Source: Piscicola geometra (Eukaryota > Annelida > Clitellata > Hirudinida > Piscicolidae). Taken from it: a DNA stretch of 64,000 nt. Location of the stretch: NCBI GenBank assembly GCA_943735955.1, contig OX030965.1:4594003-4658002 (forward strand), given 5' to 3'. This document shows positions 37,447-64,000 of the stretch, piece by piece. Position 1 is the stretch's first letter. Each line of letters begins with the position of its first letter. The position numbers and the translations under genes are program-made. The notes under the pieces were generated by a model. The model saw only the letters and a list, made by a program, of their open reading frames with translations, ran no database searches and was not told the DNA's origin.

Positions 37447-39185
37447 ATGAGTTTTCTTCCCCGTAAACCTATAATAATTTCCTTTATCATGCTTTTCCTG
37501 GCAATGAATGAACTATTTTGTAAAGCGAAAAGCTTCCAAAGGGTGTTTTCTTGTGACGGAAAAGTTGTCTGCCCCATGGATATTGCTCCTAAAGTATACA
37601 AAATAGTGAAAGCTAGACTCCAAGACGAAAATAAAATCGTTTTCAAGACGCTGCTAGTTTTAACAGAAGAACACACCATGAGTCTGGTGACGAACCAGGT
37701 ATTCGTTGAAAGTATTGAGCTTAACTATGAAAATTCTGCACACGAACCCTATTATGTCACTATGTGTGCCTATATGTGCCAAAGGGATGCCAACTGCGTC
37801 AGTTTCAGCCTATTGAAAGCGTATATTTGTTCCATTCACTATAAACACCCGTACAAGTTGTTGGAGGCGAATAACTGTCAGACCTGGGAAGTTAGTTTTC
37901 ATTCCATAATAATATGTATATTTAATGAATTAAATTTTAAAATGTAAACATTTTTTTTGCGTTTATTAGAAAGTTAATATGTATATTTAATGAATTAAAT
38001 TTTAAAATGTAAACATTTTTTTTGCGTTTATTAGAAAGTTAATATGTATATTTAATGAATTAAATTTTAAAATGTAAACATTTTTTTTGCGTTTATTAGA
38101 AAGTTAAATGGCTAATTGAATCACTTTGGTTAATTGTTCGTGAAAGAATGTTGATAATTTCGTTGAATAGATAAAATTCTTAAATTATACATTTTTAATT
38201 TTCAAAATTTAATTTTTCCAGATGGTACCAAGTAAAGAAGAGCTTCAATGTAAGTTAAATCCTTAAAGATAAAGTTCAACAAAAGCACAAATCGTTCAAA
38301 ACTAAAACTAAAATATTTATTAAAAACAATTTCTAAATTAAATTAACCACCACATCAACCTAATCCTCTACAACTACTCCCACCATAGCTGGATCTGGAA
38401 ACGTGACTCTCAGCGACAACGCAGCTATTTCGAAGCGGACTTGCATGAGCAAGTCATCTCTCCTCAGAATGCCCTGGATTGCTGTGGACGGTGTTTTGAA
38501 CACTAATGGCTATTTCGATAACTGCGCCATTAATGAACCCCTGGAACCAAACTGGTTCTCTGTCGACCTTGCATTGGCACTGAACGTTGTTTCTGTTTCG
38601 GTTCTCACCCGTAAGGAAGCGGATTTTGGTGCGTAAGAGTGGATTGGATTTTTTTTCTGAAATATTGAAAGTAAATAGCTAGTTAGTTGAATAAATAGAA
38701 TTAACCAGAAGTTTTAATATGTTTTTAAATTGTAAACTTGTATTTAATTGATATTCAAGTATTATTTTCCACATCATGATTTAGTACGCAAATACTTTGG
38801 AATTGTGGCTGGAGTGAGCATGAAGATGTGGATTGAAATGGAGAAGAAGAAAGGCAACTTTGATTTTTGTGGTTCATACCAAGAAACGCCAATTGCTGGA
38901 GAGTGGTTTACGATCACTTGTGTGGAATCTTTGTTGGGAAGGTAGTTTCAGTTTTAATTTGAAACACTTATTTAATGAGTAATAATTATAAGTAATTATT
39001 ATATGAAAGACACACACACAAACACACACATACACACACACACGCACACACACACACACGCACACACACACATCTTCAGAACGGTGATTCTGCAGGCAGG
39101 CGATTCTAAGGAGCTGTGTTTGTGTGAGGTGGTAGTGAAAACTAGAGACAACACCAATGATGCTGATTCACCGAACAATTACTAG
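37447..39185 (+). CDS. secreted PAN/Apple-like plus fucolectin (F5/8-type) domain protein
   Basis: Five exons: 37447-37890, 38222-38249, 38389-38628, 38785-38941, 39080-39185, about 324 residues (331 if the in-frame ATG at 37426 is used). A signal peptide follows MSFLPRKPIIISFIMLFLAMN. Exon 1 contains a cysteine cluster (VTMCAYMCQRDANCVSFSLL...CSIHY...NNCQTW) of PAN/Apple type. Exons 3-5 form a fucolectin/F5-8-type beta sandwich: WIAVDGVLNTNGYFDNC, PNWFSVDLALALNVVSVSV, EWFTITC, then LLGRTVILQAGD and LCLCEVVV. In this family the domain binds fucose-type glycans or membranes. The fucose-binding His/Arg residues cannot be confirmed from sequence alone. Likely a secreted lectin (innate recognition or matrix). 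Intron 1 carries a 3x65-bp duplication; intron 4 ends in (AC)n. Confidence 0.8.
37911..38105. repeat. three tandem copies of a 65-bp unit in intron 1
   Basis: Exact copies start at 37911, 37976 and 38041. Each begins AATATGTATATTTAATG and ends with T8-GCGTTTATTAG-AAAGTT, so each contains a pyrimidine tract and an AG that could act as a decoy splice acceptor. The exactness suggests a recent duplication or an assembly artefact. Confidence 0.95.
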
Positions 39186-39639
39186 GATGGTGATCAAGAT
39201 GAATATGATAAATTTTGATTAAATGAAGGAGATGATGTTTGAACTGATGAAGAGATGATGAAGAGGATGATGGCTTTTTTACTATTCCAGTCTATTTCCT
39301 GCTTAAAACTTTTGAATATTCAAAGAAAGCTACTTGCTTGAATATTTACGAAACAACTTTAAATAATTGTCTTTCATTCTAGCTAATAAAATCGTTATTT
39401 CAAAATGCTGCGCCATGTTGAATTGCTCTTGTAAACGTTTCAATTGTGACTGTAAGAGACATTCACTCCTTAACTCCACATCCACCACATGCACCACCAT
39501 CCACCTTTCGCGTACCTGTTGCATATTAAATTTAAACAACCGGGTTGAGGTCAATAGAAGCTTTGTAAGCGCCAACATTTCGGGTGAATGGCTGCGGTGT
39601 AATTTGCTGAATAGTTATTATTACGAGAAACAATGATCT

Positions 39640-40045
39640 GCCCAGCACACGCCACAATTGAAGCACTTCAAATAATTGAAGGTTTTAATCGAAGCTCCAC
39701 AAGACAATAGAGCGCATTTCCTTGCATTGTTTATGGTAGATTCTCTTGAAGCATATGCCAAGTCAATTTTACCTTTTCGATGCAACGACGATAAAACAAA
39801 CATAAAAGTTTCGTCAGTGGTTGGCTTCAAAAACGAGTAAACACTTTAGTCATTTGTGGATAGTTGGCTTGGCGTCAATTGAAGGAAGACGATGATAGAT
39901 ACGTGTACATTTTAACCAGGTTTATAATTTGGAAAAGTTAGAAAATTTTAAATTTTAATACTTTTTAAAATGAGGGTTCAAAACCTGCTGATGTCACCAA
40001 GGAACCAGCCAATGTGCTAGAACAACAGCAGCAATGTGGTTGAAC
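39640..40045 (+). other. coding-like fragments without a gene model
   Basis: Between the lectin gene and the next gene, + strand frames read HFLALFMVDSLEAYAKSILP to FKNE-stop (about 39708-39838) and, further on, KPADVTKEPANVLEQQQQCG-stop (about 39978-40045). The minus strand has a 69-codon ORF (39830-39621) rich in Cys. Composition suggests a decayed gene or transposon ORF. I cannot assign either strand with confidence. Confidence 0.25.
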
Positions 40046-40337
40046 GAGACTTTTCATCTTTTGAAACGCAACGGCCCAGTCTAAAGCGTCTTCATACAAT
40101 AGAATAAGAAACTAAATGAATGTTTGAAATGCTGTTTATTAGGAAAAATCCATCGTTGGGTAAAGCTCAAGTTGCGATTAAAATTAATTCATTTTAAAAT
40201 CAAAATACGAAAGTAATTGTCAAATTTGCAGCCAAATAGATTCAATTTTCAATAAAAGTCTTTAAAAATATCTCTCATCAATGTTCTGCAAGCTATGAGA
40301 TTTCACAGCTTGGCGTTAAAGAACAGTGGTCCTAGAA

Positions 40338-40735
40338 TCAGCCTGAGTAGCCGCCTTTGTTCTCACAAAAGCCTCTTCTGCATGGGAACGTGGTGGCGTT
40401 CCAAGAGGAAAAGAGTTCCACAATGGCATCAGTACTGTTCCAACTGAAACCCTGAGGAAAGGTTGTAGAGTTGAAGAAACAGGAAAGGAAGTCGACGATT
40501 TGTGGGGGAGGGAAGACCATTTGACCTTTCCTTCCTCTGTGGCCTTCTGACACGCCCTGCGTGATAGAGTAGATGTATGTTGAAGAACAATTAAAATACA
40601 TTTATTAATGTATTAATAAACTTATTGAATAAAAAGATCATTATAAAAAGTTTGGAAAGTGCTGGAAAAACTCACGCCAGGCCCAGCCAAGAAGACCACA
40701 AACAGAAGGAAGCTGATGGCAACTTTGATGGACAT
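40338..40735 (-). CDS. 92-residue secreted protein, family unknown
   Basis: Two exons, 40735-40676 and 40556-40338, phase 0. Exon 1 is exactly a 20-residue signal peptide (MSIKVAISFLLFVVFLAGPG). Exon 2 encodes a 72-residue mature part starting GVSEGHRGRKGQ, with three cysteines (DFLSCFF, FPCRRGFC), three N-glycosylation sequons (NST, NST, NAT) and the end ENKGGYSG. A basic RGRK site near the mature N terminus could be a processing site. I do not recognise the family. A TATA box lies 105 bp upstream and the donor is a consensus GTGAGT. The odd number of cysteines suggests a dimer or a free thiol. Confidence 0.7.
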
Positions 40736-40839
40736 CTTTGGATACTTTAGGAAAATTGAAGTTTCAGAATATTCTAAAAGTTTCTAGGAAGTAAGACGAG
40801 TTCTTCAGTAGAATGATTCTGTCTTCTCCTCTCTTTTCC

Positions 40840-40846
40840 TTATATA
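40840..40846 (-). promoter_or_regulatory. TATA box of the 92-residue secreted protein gene
   Basis: TATATAA within GGGTATATAAGGAAAAG on the minus strand, a strong TATA match in a region that is not especially AT-rich. Located 105 bp upstream of the ATG, implying a leader of about 75 nt. Confidence 0.65.
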
Positions 40847-41329
40847 CCCTTCGGCAACTAAGGCGTAGCAGCAGTGCTAGTAAGCAGCATTCCTTACCTG
40901 AGAAACTTCTATTCTGAGTCTGTAAGTCAAGGCTTATAAATACCAAGTAATGAAAAGGAATTTTTTATATCTTTTGTGATATTCACTGTGCGTTTATTGG
41001 TTTCTTATTGCCATTATGGCATTACTCAGAAAGCACTCAGCATGACACACAGGACACCCATTGTGAGGTGTCGTGAGATATTCATTTTTTTCTTCACCGC
41101 CTCAAGACGTCTCATGTTGACTCAAAGCGAGTGAAAAACTAACAAAAACAAATGAGTCACTTGAAAGAATATTCTCGAAATCTATTTTAGCTTTCAAATG
41201 AATCCGGCTCATTGGAGCGAATAAACTTCAAGTTATTGAGGCATTTCAAAAGTTCGGTAGGCTTCATTTGGAATTAGAGAAAGTTATAAAAATAGAAATA
41301 GAACATACTGAATATCATTATTACCCTTA

Positions 41330-41526
41330 TTATCATTTTCATCATCCTTATCACCATCTCATCATTATCATCATCTCATCATTATCATCATCTCATCATT
41401 ATCATCATCTCATCATTATCATCATCTCATCATTATCATCATCTCATCATTATCATCATCTCATCATTATCATCATCTTATCATTATCATCATCCTTATC
41501 ACCATCTTATCACCATCTCATCATTA

Positions 41527-41530
<4 letters not shown>
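41330..41530. repeat. 17-bp minisatellite (CATCTCATCATTATCAT)
   Basis: About 10 copies of a 17-bp unit directly downstream of (3' to) the TTLL stop codon, which lies on the minus strand at 41527. The 741 bp between the secreted gene start and the TTLL stop hold no other gene that I can see. Confidence 0.85.
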
Positions 41531-46518
<4,988 letters not shown>

Positions 46519-49294
46519 TTTGTTCTCAGACTTTTTGTTGCTGCTGTTGTAATCGTTGTTGTTGTTGCTGCTGTGGTCGATATTCCTATTTTTGTGGCTT
46601 TTATTGTTGTTACCTATGATGGACCCAATTGCATTAAAGTTGTTTTTCCTTTATTGCTATTATCCATTGTATTTTATGTTTTAAAATTTTACTTTTTAAT
46701 TTTTTAAAATATTAATATTATTATCGTCACTTTTCTTATCATTTTTATAATCATAAAAGTTTTTTAAAAACTTCATTTCTGATAGTTTTCCTACAACTTT
46801 TAAAAAGAAATCGTTGACTAAAAGATTTTTAATATTTTTATTTCATGATTTATATTAAAACCAAGAGTAGCACTTCTAGCAGCAAGCTAGTTAACAAGTT
46901 TCCTATTCGTTCATCCTCATCCCAATCTTCATCACCACTATCATCATCATTATTTAAAAGGTATCATCATTATTCAAAAAGTATCATCATCACTATCATC
47001 ATTATCATCGTCATCACTATCATCATTATCATCATCATCACTATTATCATATCGCATTCACTTTCCTTATGTAAAGTAAAGCAAGGCCTTTCAGGTTTTC
47101 TTTTATACGTTCCCGATATGCATTCTCTATTATTCATGCATATATGCAATCTTAATGAATGATGAATAAATGCATATCTAATTACGCATATGCATAATTA
47201 AGTGATTTTGAATGAGTGCCCCTGGAGAAAGCGTCAAGTAATCTGAATAATAGAGTGGCTGCACGTGATTTTAGAGCGTAGGGGGCGTGGCGTGAGGGTA
47301 GCAATGCATATGTATTGTGGGGGGGGGGGGGGTTGCATACTAGGTGTGTTGGTTAAAAATGAAAATGATTTGGTGCAGTATGAAGTCTTGGTGTATTTAG
47401 TGGCAATCCGGTAATTGGAATTTAGTAATTCTAAAATTCCCAAAAAATAGAAAAAATGGAAAAAACTAATAATTAGCCGAAAATCAAATAAAGCATTCAG
47501 CACTTGCATTATGCAGACGTATCGATGGCCCTGATGACGATGATTAATGGTTGGCATGACAACCGAGCTGGCATGTTGGCTCTTTTAGAGTTTTTTTACA
47601 TAAAAAATGAAAACAAATTGAGGGGTTTCCTTTTGTCGAAATATTCTCATCATCGTCGTCATCATCGTCATCATCGTCATCATCGTCATCATCATCGTCA
47701 TCCTTTTTCCCGTGACTCCACATTATAGCAAACTTTTTTAAGCAGTTTTGGGGTTTTTATAAAGTTATTGACGCGTTTTATAAATATTTTTAAAAATTGA
47801 AACTAATAATTTTTGAACCAACTATTTTTTAGATTCTATAATTTAAGGTTTAGGATTTATTTTATTTTATTCATCGACATGATTAATTTCTCAAACACAT
47901 CCACATCACATCCACATCACATCCACATCACATCCACATCACATCCACATCACATCCACATCACATCCACATCACATCCACATCACATCCACATCCCATC
48001 CACATCACATCCACATCACATCCACATCACATCCACATCACACACACCAAGCAAGCAAGCATTCACGCACATGCAAATGAATAGAAAGTTGTGCGAGGCA
48101 ATGGAATAATGTCAAATAAAAAACTTATTGAATCAGATGAAAATGTTTCTAAGAGGAGGGAAAGAAAAGAAATAAGGAAAAGGAAGGGAAGAGAAGGAAG
48201 GGAAGGGAGGGAAGAGAAGGAAGAGGAGGAAGGGAGAGAAGGAAGATAAGGAAGGGAGAGGAGGGGAAGGGAAGGAAGAGAAGGGAAGGGAGAGGAGGGG
48301 AAGGGAAGGGAAGGAAGAGAAGGGAGGGGGGGGGGGAAGGAAGGGAAGAGAAAGAAGGAAAGTTAACAAAGGGTCTTCATGTCGGCTTGGGTTTACATCA
48401 CTTTGATAATACTTGTCATTGCAAGCAGATAATGTAATAAATGAACAGAGAAATGGTGTAACAAACGGGAAATGAAATTTTCAAAAACGAAGGAGGCTAA
48501 ATATAGAATACTAATTAGCGGTATAAAAAGTTGTTTAAAGAGATGTGTGAATGGAGAGATGACTGTAGTTATGGTGTGGTGGCTATTAAAGGTTGAAATA
48601 AATAGTATGAAAAATATGTTTAGAATTAATTAAAAATAAATAATCAGTCAATTAGTCATAATATCGTGAAATAATAAAGTGAAAAAATGAATAAATAAAT
48701 AAAAATAATCACGTTATAAATAGATATTTGTGTTATTATGTTACTAATTAAATAAATTACTAATCTCAAAAATATCTTAATCACTTTATAAAAATACAAT
48801 TCGAAATACGTGTAACAGCTTATCCAGTTTTTAACTTATATAAATAATTTACAATATAGATACATGTAAAGTAAATAGAAGTTTAAATAGTTACAGATAA
48901 TTATAATAAGTCAAAAATCTGTCAATTAACCAACTCATTATAGTCAACACCTTACCTGATTCAACAATATCCCATTAGACATTCAAACCTATTTTATTTG
49001 TACCTTTTTCGTATGCAAACCAATCCAACCTCTGATCATCCACCCTCTCATCTCAACCCATATCTCATCTTATTTTATAACACATCTCGTTCCACACTCC
49101 ATCCCATCCCACGTGCTAATCATCCCATTACATTCTACATCCTAACTCCTCTCACATCCCATCCCATCCCATTACATTCTACATCCTAACTCCTCCCAAA
49201 TCCCATCCCATCCCATTCAATCCAAAACCCATTCCATCCACATCCTAACACATCCCATCCCATCCCATTTTATCCCAGACCCATTCCATCCATC
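46519..49294. other. intergenic between TTLL and EXOC1
   Basis: No gene seen. It contains a (G)15 run at 47318-47332; CATCGT repeats at 47640-47705; an 11-bp minisatellite (CACATCCACAT) at about 47890-48045; a 210-bp purine-only-like tract (GGAAGGGAAGAGAAGG) at 48150-48362; and CATCCCATCCCATT repeats near 49100-49280. The TTLL promoter and EXOC1 3' UTR must lie here. Confidence 0.6.
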
Positions 49295-63118
<13,824 letters not shown>

Positions 63119-63538
63119 TTTATTTCTCTTATGCAATAACTTAATAATTTAGGAATTACACTGATTAATTAGATCAATTATTAAAGGTATTTTTATGAAA
63201 TCCATTTAAACCTTTAGGTGTATTTAAAAACAAAACTTCATTAATTTATTTTATTTAACATCAACTTATTTTCAATTTATATAATCATTAATACAATTTT
63301 AAATTTTATTACTTTTATTTTTAAAATAATTTTCACAACTAATATTTTGACGATTTCAACAAGATGAAAATATGTATTAAATCATTTTTATAACTTCCAA
63401 AAAAGTAATAAATTGAGATTTTTGAATTATTATTTAAAAGACTTTATTCATACAAGCCATACATGGAACACACTACTAGGCAAACTTAACAGATTTTTCT
63501 ATTTTATCGTTACATATTGGATCGTTTAAATTATCGCA
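63119..63538. promoter_or_regulatory. shared upstream region of EXOC1 and eRF3-like gene
   Basis: 420 bp between two divergent start codons. It is AT-rich, without an obvious TATA box at a sensible distance on either side. It must hold both 5' UTRs and promoters, so a bidirectional housekeeping promoter is likely. Confidence 0.5.
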
Positions 63539-63951
63539 ATGGAGGCTCCAGATAGCTGGGAAAAACAAGCAGTTGAAGAGGTAACTGAGCAGCTCACAAA
63601 CAGTTCTATAGATTCACAAAATGCAGCTTCTCTTTCGGCTGGCAAAAACGTGTTTGCGAAAGAATTCGTTCCAAACTTTGGTTCGTTCACAGAGCCTCCT
63701 CAAACTATTGAAAATCAACCTCAAACATCTATCCTTCCAAGTATTTTTTTTAATATTTCACTATTTTTTTATATGTAAAAAGTTGGATTTACTTGATAAT
63801 TGTCACTTGACAACAAAGCATGACACTTGTGTGAATATATCTCAATGAAAGTTTTTGAATTTGTTATCTTTTCATTTTATGAAAACAGAAGCTGCAGAAG
63901 AACCAGCGGAAACATCTGCTGAGATCATAGACAAATCCCTCACTCAGCAAA
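63539..63951 (+). CDS. GSPT1: probable eRF3/GSPT1 N-terminal exons (continues beyond window)
   Basis: Exons 63539-63740 and 63889-63951 (phase 1 then phase 1), 88 complete codons. It begins MEAPDSWEKQAVEEVTEQL and contains SLSAGKNVFAKEFVPNFGSF, which resembles the PAM2-type motif (N-x-x-A-x-x-F-V-P-x-F) that eRF3 uses to bind poly(A)-binding protein. The rest is acidic and disordered (EEPAETSAEIIDKSLTQQ), as in eRF3 N-termini. eRF3 is the GTPase partner of eRF1 in translation termination. The GTPase domain would lie beyond 64000, so the call rests on the motif alone; PAM2 also occurs in other proteins (e.g. PAIP, ataxin-2). Confidence 0.5.
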
Positions 63952-64000
63952 GTACATTTTTAAACTACTAATTCATATTTCCTCTAAATTATTAAAATTC

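Noticed and set aside
39330..39830. Minus-strand ORFs of 82 and 69 codons
   Set aside because: No initiation context, signal peptide or splice partners, and the opposite strand is equally open.

Overview
This is eukaryotic (animal) nuclear DNA: AT-rich, with spliced genes using GT-AG introns, TATA boxes, DNA transposons, tRNA-derived SINEs and an extreme load of micro- and minisatellites. Proteins resemble spiralian and general bilaterian orthologues. An antistasin-type secreted inhibitor plus the microsatellite richness make an annelid, possibly a leech such as Helobdella, my best guess; that is inference. No bacterial, organellar or CRISPR features were seen. All gene models below were built by hand by joining exons whose reading phases match across GT-AG junctions.

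Left third (1-22.3 kb): the 3' half of CHMP3/VPS24 (ESCRT-III, + strand); a four-exon antistasin-like secreted inhibitor (- strand, 3896-5083); a 585-bp tandem array of a 20-bp unit; a type I membrane protein with three-finger-like cysteine motifs and Thr/Asn-rich stalk (- strand, 7934-10370); and a complete five-exon neurocalcin/hippocalcin-type calcium sensor (+ strand, 12490-22265).

Middle (22.3-41.5 kb): a gene-poor stretch with minisatellites; a seven-exon secreted glycoprotein of unknown family (- strand, 28907-30371); a non-autonomous element with terminal inverted repeats beside a single-exon gene that may be the kinetochore protein Dsn1; a three-level nest of mobile elements (hAT containing hAT containing SINE, 33485-37198, with both sets of 8-bp target duplications visible); a secreted PAN/Apple-like plus fucolectin-domain protein (+ strand, 37447-39185); and a 92-residue secreted protein (- strand, 40338-40735).

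Right third (41.5-64 kb): a complete ten-exon TTLL-family tubulin polyglutamylase, best matching TTLL11 (- strand, 41527-46518); a complete 27-exon EXOC1/Sec3 exocyst gene (- strand, 49295-63118) whose introns are packed with satellites and hold a second copy of the inner hAT family, 34 bp from a splice acceptor; and, diverging from EXOC1, the first two coding exons of a probable eRF3/GSPT1 gene (+ strand, from 63539).

The housekeeping genes (CHMP3, EXOC1, TTLL, eRF3) and the small secreted genes do not form a pathway. Several secreted genes share a compact layout: TATA box, short signal-peptide exon, small cysteine-bearing exons.
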